Positions 20,107 through 32,069 of a stretch of 64,000 bases of DNA are shown here, piece after piece. Source of the DNA: Linum tenue (lineage: Eukaryota > Streptophyta > Magnoliopsida > Malpighiales > Linaceae); contig CAMGYJ010000004.1 in the NCBI GenBank assembly GCA_946122785.1, forward strand, positions 24,316,188-24,380,187. The letters run 5' to 3'. The notes beneath the pieces are model-generated. The model did not search any database. It saw only the letters and a list, made by a program, of their open reading frames with translations, and was not told the DNA's origin. The stretch's first letter is position 1. Every line of letters starts with the position of its first letter. A program made the position numbers and the translations under genes.

Positions 20107-23100
20107 CTATTGATGCTCGTGTGGTGGATGGCAGGACTGGAGCAGGTGCTCCTGGTACTCCATCATCCGGCGGTTACGATCTCGCTCCCGCTCAATGCGA
20201 GCACTGGTAACGCCCTGCTGGGTCTCCAAGCGGTCGAGGCGCTCGTCCAGCGCAGCCAGTGTAACGCCCCGACTTTTTGGTTCAGGTTCGACCATAGTAA
20301 ATGAACGGTTGGATCGGCAGCTACGTACAAAGAATTACGATAGTGAATTAGGAATAAATAATAATATTATTAATAATAATTGTTATTTATTATAAAAAAT
20401 GGTTTTTCCTCACCCGTTACTTCCCCATCGGTTACCATCCCTTTAATACCCATATAATTAAACCTCGTACCCATAATAAACAGCCACTATCACTTTTCAT
20501 CACATCATCACAGTCGACATACGATCGGGAGGAGAAGGTGGAAAGACCAAAAGGAAGAGAGGGAGAGCGCGCCCAAATCCCTCTTCCGAGCTCGACCAAA
20601 CCCCCTCAGCGAGCCTCTTCTCCACGCGGAAACACCATTACCATTTCATAAAAATCACCATCGCCTCATTCCAACCCTCCACCGTCCATATCCTACTACC
20701 TAACGCCGCTTGAGATCGTTCATCGATGGGACCGGAGACCATCACGATTGGGCCGGAGTCACGGGATCGGACGGCAAAGCTTTGGGATTTCATAAGCGGG
20801 GATCGATTAGACGAGGAAGCTGTGGCATGGAACGAGGCCGGTGATTGGAATTGTGGACAAACTCACTATAGGTAAGGGTTCGACTACTTCTGAATCGTTA
20901 TTAAATTTAATTCTCAGTTGTTGCTCGACGTGGTGCATGTAGGAAGAGGAAATGTTCATGAGTATATATATATATATATATAAAAAGAGGACAATGGCAT
21001 GACGATTATATATAGAGGAGGTTTTCTTGGCTAATGAGTTTAACATGGTTAGTAGTAGAAAAATACAGCATGGTGACAAGGTTGAGAACAAATTTAGCTT
21101 ACTAATAATATGGACTGGCGTTTGACTAGAGTTAACCCTTTTTAGCCAACCATTCTGATGATATATAATGATCATGTTAGTAATTGGCGCAAAGGATTGG
21201 TGTATTATATGTTCGGGAGAGCGGTCTTCCACGTTTCAAGACAGGGAGTTTTAAATTAAGGTGAGAGTTTTAAATTAAGGTGAGTGTAAAGGGGTAAATT
21301 CTACGCCTTACGTATTCTTTCAAGTATTAGAGTTTTTAGTATTTTTGTGAAGTGTTGCTATGGTTGTTTATGCTCATGATTGATGATATGTGCTTGTTTG
21401 AGCTGTGGTTTATAGTGAATGTGTGATGTTTGCTTTAAAGATTTACGTTTATGAGTGATTGTTAAAGTTGAGAACAAATCCTTGTGTTTTAAGAAGTACT
21501 TCACCTTCAAGAAGGTGAAGTCGTTTTAAGTGTTTTTAGTCACTAGCGCCAGTCCGTTGCCATTTGAGATTTTCAGATAGAGCAGCAGTTATGCTCTTGA
21601 TAATCGTGGAAGAAGAGCCTTCCACGATAAGTTTAAGTTTAAGGAAAGCCTGGAGGGCTTCTCATACGTATGAGTTGGCAACAGGACTAGCTAGTGAGGG
21701 ATCCCTGTGTCAGTCAAGTATTTAAGTTGAGATTTGAGCTTTAAGAATACAGTTTTAAGAGTTAATTTTTTTAATAGTGGAAGTACAAAACAACTTCTAC
21801 AAAGTTAACTAAAGTGATCAAGTGTTAATAAGATGTTAAACGTAAGGGCGTAGACTGACCCCATCCCACTCACCAGTTTGAAGAGTTAGAGGAGGAGCTA
21901 GAGGAGCAGTTAGTGAGCAGCGAGTTCGAGGGCAGCCAGCTAGAGGAGGGTTAGTATAAGCGTCACGGAGGATGCTTAGTCAAGGTTTTCAGTAGCAACA
22001 ACGTTAGAGATTATTAGTTATTTACATTTATGATTATGAGTAGACTGGAGATCATTCTGAGATTTTAAGTATTGGGTTTTGCCCATGTGTTAGGGCGTTG
22101 TTTTGAACTACAAGAGTGTATTTTCAGTATTTTATTTATGAAATATTTCCCGCTGCGGTTTAAGCTTGAGTATTTTATTTTTCAATGGCATTTTAGTAAA
22201 ATTAGTACCCAGCCGGGTTAGGGTGTTACAGCCAGCCTGGAGAAGTACTCGACCTGGTGAGTTGAATACTGCTGCGGAAACTGGACCTGGTGGTACATGA
22301 GCCGCTGATTCTGGACCCCAAGCTGCTGAAACTGGAGCCCCATTTGGTGGAACTGCTCCATGAAGAAGTCCATCGACGGACCAGAAGGACCTGAGGAGGA
22401 CTGACCTCGCTCTGGTCTCTGTCGAGGAAGGAGATCCCCTGGAGGGGAGAGTGGGGGCACCGGCTCATCGGCATCCATAGCACCCCCATCATCATCATCA
22501 TCATCATCACCGGCCTCTTCCTCGCCAGTGTCATCCTCGTCCTCCTCGTCACCCTCATCATCATCGTTATCCTCGTCTGGAGGCGTGGACAGACCATCAA
22601 CCCACAGTAGCCTGCCATCGGAGGCTAGCAACAGGGCGTTATGAAGCACTTCCCGACTCAGAGGCGAGGAGCCACCTAGTGCTGTGGGGTCAGTCAACCC
22701 CTCCAAGGCGATCTCGAAGTGGCGTGCCAGCCTTGTGATCAGGGGGCCACAGAAGAAGTAGGTGGGTTTGCTGTGGCACCGAACAAAGGTGGTGGCCACA
22801 ACAGACCCGAGGTGCAGCAGGTGGTCTGGGCGCCCCATCGAGTACATGGAATACAGTACTCGCTTCGGTATCTTGTGAGATCTGGTGGCGTTGGGCATGA
22901 TCGAGCGGGTGAGCAGGAGGTTGAGGATGTGCCACTCCGGCCGAAGGGTGTAGACATAGGTCTGGTCGGCGTCGAAAGTGTCGAACTGGTAGTCTGGGCG
23001 GGCAATGCTCTGGTAGAACACGTCCTGAAGCCAGTTCTAAGGATGAGCAACCTCATTCTCGTGGTGAGAGTACGGGTGGTAGTGGATTCCCAGTGCATGG

Positions 23101-23432
23101 GCCAACCCGTTGATGCTCAGCTCACGCATATGGCCGCCGAGCCGGAAAGTCACACCGGTGGGGGAGTCTTGGGTTGCCTTGGGGAGGTACTGGAAGGTGG
23201 AGTAGAACTCCCACACCAGCTCCGTGTATGTGGAGTCTTCTATGCTCAGGAGCGCCCGCCAGTGTGGGTGGTTGATGGGGGCGGCGATCTCATCCATACA
23301 GTAGAGCTGCTGGAAGACGCCCCACACCAGGTGGTGGTGTCGGTGGAACATCCCGTTAAGGGCCCGGCAGTACTGGTCTGCATACCAGGGGTGTAGGCGC
23401 AACCCCTACATAAATGGATGGTCGAGGGACAT
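20107..23432 (-). pseudogene. ATHILA ORF1-like protein gene, split by a solo LTR
   Basis: Leaving out the solo LTR and one TSD copy, this minus-strand frame is 1350 nt (449 codons plus stop) and stays in phase from ATG at 23432 to TAG at 20107. Two stops interrupt it, at 23406-23408 and 23037-23039. The N-terminal half resembles the plant ATHILA ORF-1 family (Pfam PF03078), with ELVWEFYSTFQYLP, VTFRLGGHMRELSI and LAHALGIHY. An acidic Asp/Glu tract, a Pro-rich linker, a Gln-rich segment and a short heptad-like C-terminus (LDERLDRLETQQG) follow. Its function is unknown in the family. It lies downstream of gag-protease, where Athila envelope-like genes normally sit. No signal peptide or membrane segment is evident. 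Confidence 0.78.
20260..22230 (+). mobile_element. Solo LTR of a Tekay-related element inside Athila copy 2
   Basis: It runs from TGTAACGCCCCG to GGTGTTACA, 1971 bp, with the TSD GCCAG (20255-20259, 22231-22235). There is no internal region, so it is the product of LTR-LTR recombination. It is related to the LTR at 1379-3706 (shared CTTCACCTTCAAGAAGGTG block near 21500 and CACTAGCGCCAGTC). It contains a (TA)n tract near 20962-20983. It splits the ORF1-like gene. Confidence 0.88.
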
Positions 23433-24092
23433 GATCCTGCAAAATCAGCAAACCAAAGGTGGAGCCAAGAAAATTCTCGTTAGGACCGCAAGCATAGGTT
23501 CGACAGCTCCCCAACACTTAAGGACCACCTAGAGTAAGCACTCAAGCACAAAGCCGTTGATTTGCAAACAAACCAACCGCTAATCAACCAAGAATCATGG
23601 TAAAAGCAAGGCATTTCAACAATTAGGCATCCATCATTCATGAGCAACTCAAATCCACTACATCCCTCACCCTATTCTAGTTCAAACATGCCAAACCAAT
23701 CACAGTTCTCGGGCCTAACATCTACAGTCCGATTTTCCAGGAAAAAACAAATTGAGCAAACACATCTGGAAACACAAGTAGGACCGTAGATGGACGCGAG
23801 TAGAGGGTGAGGGACGCGAAACCACAGCCAAAACGGCCCCGGAGGGTTCGCCAGAAAACCCGCCGAAAAGTCACTGGAAAACCCGGTCGGGTTTTTCAAG
23901 GTCGCGGTCGGGTATTCGACCTTTGTCGCAAATCACGAGCCATACCAAACGACCTAATTTCATCACAGACGTGCAAATGACTCGATCACACCACAACACA
24001 AAGGAAAAAGGGAAAGAAATGCAAATCGTGGTGGGGTGCCTCCCTACAAGCACTTCTTAACCGTTTTTTAGCTGGACGCCCATGGCGGATGC
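23433..24092 (-). other. Athila copy 2 spacer between gag-protease and the ORF1-like gene
   Basis: On the minus strand, a marker close to CTTGTGGGGAGGCAACCCC lies near 24031-24050; in Athila elements such a motif typically follows pol. Palindrome half-sites (CCCGGTCGGGT) occur near 23880-23920. Relative to 51574-52437, about 200 bp carrying more palindromes is deleted at 23939, between short ACGA repeats. Nothing here looks coding. Confidence 0.65.
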
Positions 24093-26349
24093 TCAGAGTG
24101 TTGTAGGAACAGGTACCTCCAAGAGCGGATCCACATCGCTCTTGAAGTATAGCTTCAGATGGTGGCCATGCACACGAAGGGTGTGACCACCATCACTTGT
24201 CAACTCGACCTGGCCATCTGGCAGGATGCAAGCGAGTGAGTACTCGGATGGCCAGGGTGGTCGTGGCTCAAGAGGCGGGACTAGCTCATACTGGTCTCCA
24301 GCTTTCTTTTTAGCCGGTTGAGCTACCTGCAGGTTCTGCCGCCATGCCTCCCTGACCTTTTCTCTGGGTAATGAGCTGGATGGGAGTGGCGGCGAAGGAA
24401 TGAGAGGAGAATCCTGCAAAATGGGCAGCACAGGAGGATACACGACAGACTCGTGCACCTGATGAGAGATAGCATGCATAGGCGGGATAGCAATCATATT
24501 GTTATCAGCAATGAAAAATGTTATCTGCCCCTCGCCATCTCTCAAGACCAAAGTCCCGTCACAGACATCTATGAGGGCCCTGGCGGTGGCCAGGAAAGGC
24601 CTTCCTAGTATAAGGTACACTTCTGCATCTTCATTGATGTCTAAGACAACAAAATCCACAGGATAAAAGAACTTACCAAGCTTAACCAGGAGGTCTTCCA
24701 CTATGCCCCTAGGATGGACCACAGATCGGTCACCTAATTGAATACACATCCTAGTTGCACTGGGTTCACCTAGGCCTAGTTTCTTGAACAATTCGTATGG
24801 GACAACATTGATACTAGCACCTTGATCCACCAGGGACCTATGTACATGCAGTTTTCCAATGGAGCACGGGATAGTAAAACTCCCTGGGTCCTTGCGTTTT
24901 TCGGGCAGCTTGTTCTGCAGGATGGCAGAACACTCCTCGCTCAGCATCACTATCGAGAGATCCCCAAGTTTCTTTTTTTTTTTGTGAGGAGATCCTTCAT
25001 GAACTTGACATACTTGGGCATCTTCGACAGTGCCTCCATGAATGGCAGGCTGATGTTGACCTACTTCAACGTTGCCATGAATTTGGCAAACTCAGTCTCC
25101 AGCTTGTCCTTGTGCGGTCGAGTGGGGAAAGGAAGCCGGGGAGCATTCTCCTTAACCAATGGTTGTGGCTTGGGAGCAGGTGCTTCTTTCTCAATCCACA
25201 CTTCTTCTTTGTCAGCTGGAAGTGCTGAAGCTGGTGTGGCTTCTCCTGCCTGGCCGGAGCAGCGATATCAGATGTCGCCTTGCCACTTCGCGTAGTGATG
25301 GCATCTAACTGCTGGTGAGGCTCGCGAGGATTTGGGATGGTGGTGGCAGACAGAGTTTCCGGTGCTCTGGTGGTGTTTTGGCGAGCAATGCCTCCAATAT
25401 GGGTATGGAGATCCAGCAGTATGGCCACGTGGTTCTTCTAGCCTGTCTCCAGCGCTATGATGCACTTGTCCAACCTGGCGAAATTTGTCGTGCTGGTGCT
25501 CACGAAGGTCTGCACCATGTTCTTCAGCTCTGACATCTGATCATCCTGTGCTGGAGTTGCTGCCGGCTGGGCAAACTGTCTCTGCTACTGCTAAAATGGT
25601 TGCCCTTATCTGGCTTTGAAGGGTTGCCTTTGCTGAAAACCACCTACTCTATCTGGGAAGCCGGGAGGCTTGGTAGTGTTGCTGGTGTGGTTGTTCCAGG
25701 AGAAGTTGGGAAGCTGGCGCCACCCCTCATTATATGTTCCACTGTAATGATCAAGGTGTCGAGCATTGGTGATGAAGTCCAACTGCTCCTGGGGTGTAGT
25801 AGACTCCCGCATAGCCTGGCAGTCTTCTACCAAGTGATTGGAGTGTAGTAGTACTCCATAGTGGGGGAAGAGGTGAAGACAGATCGCGTCATCTGGTACA
25901 CCATTCAGCTTGAACCCATTGGTAAGCTGCAAGAACCGGGAAAGGTGCACCCTTGCCTCTTCATCCTTGAGGCCATGGAACTGGATGAAGGATGTGATCA
26001 GTTGAATCCAGCATGGCTTGATATCAAAGTTATTTGCTAGAATGGGCGGATACAGGATGATGGGGAGAATGTCGACGACCCGTGGAGTGTTGTAGTACTC
26101 CATAGTAGGACCCGGCGGGGTGGTGGATGCGGAGGCCCATCAGGATGGGGAACTGGGTTATTTTCCAGGACCTGATTCACTTGGGGGGGACCTGCATGGG
26201 CATCCCCAGGGGTTGGTTCTGCCCCAGGTTCAGGTTCCCCCTGTTGTGCTCGTCACCCATCTTGCTCGATGTTGTTTCCTAAGCTGGCGACAAGTGCGTT
26301 CTAGCTCCGAGTCTAATGGTAGTAAGTCTCCCAACTGGCTACGGGTCAT
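24093..26349 (-). pseudogene. Gag-protease-integrase-tail gene of Athila copy 2, deleted and frameshifted
   Basis: The start is at 26349 (MTRSQLGDLLPLD, as in the other copies). Internal deletions relative to copy 3 lie near 25846 (about 570 bp, capsid to zinc knuckle) and near 26266. A poly-T run near 24971 shifts the frame. The last 285 codons (24093-24950) are open. They hold protease with DQGASINVVPYELFKKL (Gln replaces Leu after the catalytic Asp) and LILGRPFLATARALIDV, then a Pro-rich linker, then a tail with GQVELT and VHGHHLKLYF. That tail resembles the C-terminus of Athila integrase. Nothing between protease and tail encodes reverse transcriptase, RNase H or an integrase core. Confidence 0.82.
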
Positions 26350-26474
26350 ACACTACCTGCGTACAACCCAAGCAAGCAAACCCGTGAAGGCACAAGTGGG
26401 ACAAAGCAAAACAAACAAAGCGAAAAAGAAATGCTAAAGTAACATAAACCACATTTCTTCAACAACGTAGTCGT

Positions 26475-26490
26475 CCCTGGGAACGACGCA
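26475..26490 (-). other. Mutated tRNA-Asp primer-binding site, Athila copy 2
   Basis: On the minus strand this reads TGCGTCGTTCCCAGGG. Compared with the intact TGGCGCCGTTGCCGGG of copy 1, several positions differ, so priming would be impaired. Confidence 0.75.
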
Positions 26491-26496
26491 AAAACT

Positions 26497-27859
26497 TGAC
26501 TCGCTTTTACCGTCACAGTAGAAAGTGGCCAAGTGTAACCACCTACAAATGCGTAGTATAGCAGGTTTAGTACTAAATGTCAACCCGGGTCCTAGGTGTG
26601 ATGACTACTCCGTGAGATACTTATTATTTAGCGGTTAACCTGTAGTGAAGTTCCAACTAAACTAGCAAGCAAAAGCAGTAAATGTTGTTTTCCAAGTTCG
26701 AGAGAGGTCACCCAGATATGGTTCCCCCTAGACTGCAGTTAAGCCATGTTGTAATTTTCCAAGTTCAGATTCAACGATAATTATACTGCGGGAGGTTCTT
26801 GGACAATCTGCAGTCTCGACTAAAGTTCTCCAGACCCTCTCAATCTGAGTCTCCAGCGGGCGACTAACCTCCACCAGAGTAAACAGACTGAGGCCCTAAC
26901 GTACCAAACCTCCTCTACTAGAATAAATCCAGTACAGAATAGTGAATCGACTCCTCGACTAAATTCGTCAATTCACTACCTTCAATCAAGGGTGCTCTAT
27001 CAACCTAGGCAGATATTCTCATTCTAGGTAAAAGCAGGAATAATAGGAATTTGATCAGGATTCATGCACTTCAGAAAATCATGCCTCAATTGAATATAAT
27101 CAGTATCAAAGAATTCGTACTTGGGTTCATACAACCAGACCTAACATACAAATCTAGGGTTCTTCATACCCAGGTGAGTGAGAGAGTTTACTCCATAGAG
27201 AGAGGAGGGAAATCTAGGTCAGATGAAAAAAGCATGTTGTGAAGGATGAGAATCTGCTTCTGGTAATCAATCTGCACTTCTCCAAGCTTAAACCGAACTC
27301 CAATGGTAATGAAGATCGATCTAGGGCTCTTGGAGACTTTGGTTCGTCGCTCTCTGTCTCTAGGTATCTGCTTTCTTTCTCTCAAATTCGGATCCTTCTA
27401 AAAAATGGCATTCTTTCCCTCAAAAGGGAGCAGATCGCGATACCCGGCCGTAATACCCGGTCGGGTATTTCAGGCAGCCGACCGGGTATTTTGAAACGCA
27501 GCGCAATGGCCATAGGAGAATACCCGATCGATGTCCATAATACCCAATCGGGTATTTAGGCGATCCAGCCGGGACCCCTTCTGTTCCTTGGCCTCCAAAA
27601 TGTGCTTTACCCGGCCTCCTTTTGCATTTTACCCGGTCGGGTATTTCAACTCCTGACCGAGAATTTTCATCTGGCAGCTTCTCTGCTCCATACTTCCATT
27701 TTCCAACCCAAAACTCGTTCTCACACCTCCATATCCATGCCAAGCCCTTAAATATGACATAACGAACAACCTAGCATGAAATCGGCCTAAAACACGAGAA
27801 TCAACTCTCAAACGGTTCAAGAAATGGTGGTCAAAACATGTACAAATAATGGTCTATCA
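26497..27859 (-). repeat. Athila copy 2 5' LTR
   Basis: It is 1363 bp, TGATAGACC to GCGAGTCA when read on the minus strand. The palindrome cluster lies at about 27440-27665, with near-perfect CCCGGTCGGGTATT units. The outer end adjoins Ogre non-coding DNA at 27860; the same junction recurs at 56643. Confidence 0.88.
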
Positions 27860-30800
27860 GTATCATACCAAGAAAACCCTCACAGAGTCTCGTCACTAGA
27901 ATATCGAGGAAGGTCAAGGATATAATTTATCATACAAAGGAATCACATGAAGGAAGCAGTCATGTCCTCGGTTTAGGATCTTACATTCTTACAGGCGGAG
28001 AGCGTGCATTAAACTCACACGTCAAAGTCCGATTGTGAGATATTTGCGCAATACCGGCAAGCACATGGCGTCATCATCCCTACTTTTACCAAAAAGAATA
28101 GTCAATTTCATCTAGTTATTGAGAAGTGGCACTCACATCATCGAGCATCAAGAAGACTTTCTACCTTTCGATAATCGTCCTACCAAATACAAGTGCTAGA
28201 CCAAGGAAAATGTGAAACGTATATGGGGTATGACAAAGTCAAGTAAGTCCCACACACACACAAAAAAAAAAAAAAAGCAAAAAGCAAAAGAAAAGGAAAA
28301 CAAACAAAATGTCATGGGGCTTACAATCTGGGTGCCCTCGGTTTAGCATTTGAAGTACCAACTATCAGTACCATGCCAAGGTCTTTGTTGATTAACCTCA
28401 AGATACAGCAATGAGGACCTTCAAGCATGAAACTTCCATGATAAGAAAACAGTTATAGCCAAAATCACATCATCAAGGTACTCATCATTTTGAGAGAAAT
28501 CCAGAAGCTGAAAATCCACAACATTCAACATTTAGAGGCCAAACAAGGATCTCGACAAGTTTCCTGCCAGATTGCACTCACGAAAATCATAGCCTCGGCT
28601 AGTGAAAAATACTGGCTAACGTAGCTGAAGATACATTCCTAGAATAATTCACTAGTATTTTCGAACAAGACTTTGTCAACAAAAAGATCCAAATAATAGT
28701 GGTTCTTAATCCATCAAGTCAATCTCATACTTTGGGGGCAAAGCAAAAATTCCACTACGAGAGGCTTTATATTGATAATGTCAAGATTTCATATATTCGT
28801 TACCCATCTGAATAAACTATACTTCAAGAACAAGGAGACTCATATCCTCAAAGTCATATCGGACAAAAGCCTATTTCATGAGAGACTAAAAACGTCTGCG
28901 ACGAAGCCATATGGAGGTCTCCTAAGTCAATCATACCAAGGGCTTCCATATTTGAGTAAATCTTCACAAGGAACACAATTGGCCACAACATAAAGGCAAT
29001 GTCTCAAGGTGACAAGAATCTTAATGGTAGCAGAAGTGTCGTACACTCAAATCACCTATAGAAGTGAGTGATGAGCGAAATCCAAAGTGGGAGTGAAAGA
29101 GAGCAAAATCAAAAGCAAGAGTGAGAGCGAGGACTTACTAATATTCTCATGGCTTGGCTTACCATTCTCTTATTAAAAAGAAAACCCAATTTTTGCAACA
29201 TGACAACTACCACAAAAAAACGGTTTTCTCCAGTTTGCACACACTTCTCGAAAGCAAAGTCTTGATATGACTTTCAATTTAAATTCTCTAATAAACGTTT
29301 TCAAACATTTTTGCTTTCGTCTTAAGTCAAGATTGATATAGTCACTCTTTGTTCCGGAGAATAGAAAGTGAGTAACAGATCTTCGGGAGCAAAAATGGTC
29401 CACCATGGAAGAAGGGGAAGTCTGAGTACCCAAGAATCAGATTAATCAACTTTTTACTCATGAGTTGATGGAAAAAATCTCGAGGAGTCTGAGAACATTC
29501 AGATCTAATTAAGCCAAACAGCCAATCAATTATACTTCAAATGCATAGCAGGAAAGAAGTCCTACTATACCACACTGACCGAGAGTTATACGACTCCGGA
29601 ACATGTGAGCCCAAGCCTGGCCGACAAGAAGGATGAAGCAGTACATACCCTCAGCTCACCCAACAAAGTATGTCCTCACACGACTACCACCACAAAGATA
29701 AGTTTAAGTGAGCAAGCTGAAAGTCTCTCCCACCTAAGCAAAATCCGAGGGTCGGTTGAACAAAAGGAAATGGTAGTTCATAATAGAAGAGCAATTTAAA
29801 GGAACCCTGAGCAAAAACAAGACAAAAAAAAAAAAAATAAAGCAACATAGTTTTCATAGCATTGTCAAAAGCATCATATCCTCTTTTCACTCAACGTTCA
29901 TGACTACATTAGCATGACAAATCATACAATCATTCTCAAAATCATTCCGAGATTCATTACATAACATCATTAGACATCAAACTGACTTGCTATGCATCGC
30001 AATCATTTCCCAAATCTCCTAAAATGTCTTTCTAAATGTACATGAAAATTTTTCATGCAAAATACCACTACGCATTTACCACACGTTAGCTTGATCTTTA
30101 TCGCTAACATTTTCTCATTGCTTGACTTGATTCCTATCAAGAGTAATTTGAGTACATCGTTACAAAATTGTTGGCTTGATCTTTATCGCTAACATCTTTC
30201 TCATTGTTTGATTTGATTTCTATCACAAACAACTTGAGTACAATATCCTATACAAAATTGTTAGCTTGATCTTTATCGCTAACGTCTTCCTCATTGTTTG
30301 AATTGATTTCTATCACAAACAATTTGACTACAATATCATTTACCAAATCGTTAGCTTGATCTTTATCGCTGACGTCTTTCTCATTGTTTTATTTGATTTC
30401 TATCACAAACAATTTTAGTACAAGATCTTTTACAAAATGATTAGCTTGTGTTTATCGCAGTCATTTTTCACATTGATCAATTTGATTTCAATCATAGACA
30501 CCTTGAGCATATCATGGTTACGCAAATTATTAGCTTGATTTTATCGCTGTCATTTTTCTCATTGACCAATTTGATTTCAATCTTAGACAACTTGAGTATG
30601 TCGCTGTTATGAAATGATTAGCTTGATCTTATCGCTATCATCTTTCTCATTGACCAACTTGACTTTCTACCACAAAAAAACTAGAGTACATTGTTATTGC
30701 CAAACGGTTAGCTTGATTTTATCGCTAACACTTTTTCCAACTTTCATTCCATTTTATATCTCAGACGACTTGATTATATCGTTGTTATGAGGTGATTAGC

Positions 30801-31071
30801 TTGATTTCATCGCTAATATGATTGAAATTGATCACTTCGTTACTATCACGAGCAACTTGAGCATATCATTGATACCAAATTGTCAGTTTGGTTTTATCCC
30901 TGCCATTATACAATTCGCTTACTATCATCGTAGCAATTTGAATACATCATTGTTACCAAGTGGTAAGCTCAACTTACACTTCTAAGATTTTCATGTTCAA
31001 AATGTGGATGTGTTTATAGGAACTTTGTATAACTCTTTTTACAAAGAGATATAAAGGGGGGGGGGGGCAAC
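27860..31071 (+). other. Ogre/Tat 3' non-coding region
   Basis: This is 3.2 kb of AT-rich DNA without a convincing frame. It includes an A-rich tract (28249-28300), the tandem array at 30086-30960, and a T/A-rich end running into the polypurine tract (AAAG followed by 12 G, 31053-31067). Long non-coding 3' regions with tandem repeats are typical of Ogre/Tat. Site 28702-28706 (GTTCT) is the unoccupied counterpart of the solo LTR at 57489. Confidence 0.7.
30086..30960 (+). repeat. Tandem array, about ten units of about 88 bp
   Basis: Each unit begins near TTAGCTTGATCTTTATCGCT and contains a CTCATTG...GATTTC...ATCACAAACAA stretch. Unit starts lie near 30086, 30171, 30260, 30350, 30440, 30528, 30616, 30706, 30795 and 30886. 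Units diverge progressively toward the right. In arm 2 only about four and a half units remain (60770-61148). Confidence 0.85.
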
Positions 31072-32069
31072 TGTAGACACCACATTTTGTCTGGGGCAAT
31101 CATTCTACTTTAAACACAAAAAACTACAAGTTAAATAGGATGATTTGGAAAGAATTGATTGAGATTGCAGTGGCAAGTCAATAAGTATCAATGCACAATG
31201 ATTTCCAAGTTCACTCTCATTTAATTATAATCTCGATTTGGTCGAGACTAACAGTGGTGAGTCAATACGGACAAATTATTGCCAAGTTCGCTCCTATTTG
31301 ATCATATGATCGATTTAATTGAGATCGACTACAATACTTGTTTGTAGTTAATAATTTGTTAGAATGATCAATGGTTTCCCTGAAATAATCGAAGGCTTGA
31401 TGTTGGATTAAGACTATTTTTGGGTAGAATGAGGAAGGTTTGTGATTTTGGATTTAATAAGCTAAGGTTGATGGATGTCACAGTTTGGTTTGGTTAACAA
31501 TTGATAAAGCAGAACATCAAATTGACAGGGATAACATGTATAAAGTGTTTCATTGTACGTCAGTGAAATAAAATCTTAACTATAATTAAGTGAGCTCTTA
31601 CACACAATTGCTAACATATACAAAAATAGAACACTCTAAGCAAATGGAATCCCAACCAGGGTCTGTAACACATCACTTGGAGGCCAGGTCCAACTAACTA
31701 ACAAATTTTATCTTTAAATTCAACGCCAGTGGGCAGATAATCAAATTACCATTGATGCGATTTAAATTTATTTAGGGTTTCAATGGGACCATAATCAAAT
31801 TTATCTTTAAAATATATCCATCAATTGACGTTTAATTAAATCATAACTAATAAGTTAGCAATATATTAATGATGAAGCGAGATCTTAATAATACACAATT
31901 GTTATAAAAAAACTCCCAACACATATAAAACTTGTCGACTTAAGTATTACCAATTTTGGGCATTGTGGGGTGTGATTTCACTTCCCCACACGTAACCGTA
32001 CTCCCGAACCTAGATTTCTATATTTCTATATCGCAGATGAAGCCTCGGTTCTGACCCAGAGTTGCGACA
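31072..32069 (+). repeat. Ogre/Tat 3' LTR
   Basis: It is 998 bp, from TGTAGACACCAC to GTTGCGACA, preceded by a G-run polypurine tract and followed by the TSD CCGCC. It lacks a segment near its 3' end present in the 5' LTR (15827-15920). Confidence 0.87.

Larger units (their letters stand above)
17714..27859 (-). mobile_element. Athila copy 2, non-autonomous (gag-protease plus ORF1-like gene), nested in Ogre
   Basis: Read on the minus strand: 5' LTR (26497-27859), mutated tRNA-Asp PBS, gag-protease ending in an integrase-like tail (24093-26349), a spacer with palindromes (23433-24092), an ORF1-like gene (20107-23432, split by a solo LTR), a 3' non-coding region, a polypurine tract and a 3' LTR truncated at 17714. 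Reverse transcriptase, RNase H and the integrase core are absent. No TSD can be found because the left end is truncated. The part right of 23426 is duplicated at 51574-56642. Confidence 0.87.
14869..32069 (+). mobile_element. Ogre/Tat-type Ty3/Gypsy retrotransposon lacking pol, host of Athila copy 2
   Basis: It is bounded by LTRs starting TGTAGACACCAC and ending GTTGCGACA, with the 5-bp TSD CCGCC (14864-14868 and 32070-32074). It has a tRNA-Arg PBS, a Tat-type gag, a long 3' non-coding region with tandem repeats, and a G-rich polypurine tract before the 3' LTR; this layout is typical of Ogre/Tat. Protease, reverse transcriptase and integrase are absent. Gag ends at 17713, exactly where the truncated LTR of Athila copy 2 begins, so pol was probably lost with that rearrangement. 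Confidence 0.87.

Noticed and set aside
20260..22230. Interpretation as an LTR of the same family as the 1379-3706 element
   Set aside because: Starts and several internal blocks match, but the 3' ends differ (GGTGTTACA versus GATGCTTCA) and large parts do not align, so it is a related but distinct family.
22480..22565. Trinucleotide ATC/TCC run as an independent microsatellite
   Set aside because: On the minus strand it encodes the acidic tract of the ORF1-like protein in frame, so it is better explained as coding repeat.
22719..23396. 225-codon plus-strand frame
   Set aside because: It lies antisense to the ORF1-like gene, which has family motifs; the plus-strand translation has none.
20107..23432. 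Calling the extra Athila gene an envelope gene
   Set aside because: No signal peptide, transmembrane segment or furin-like site is visible; similarity is to the ATHILA ORF-1 family of unknown function.
30086..30960. Regular repeat array that could suggest a CRISPR-like structure
   Set aside because: Units are directly adjacent with no unique spacers, they diverge gradually, and the context is a plant retrotransposon 3' region.
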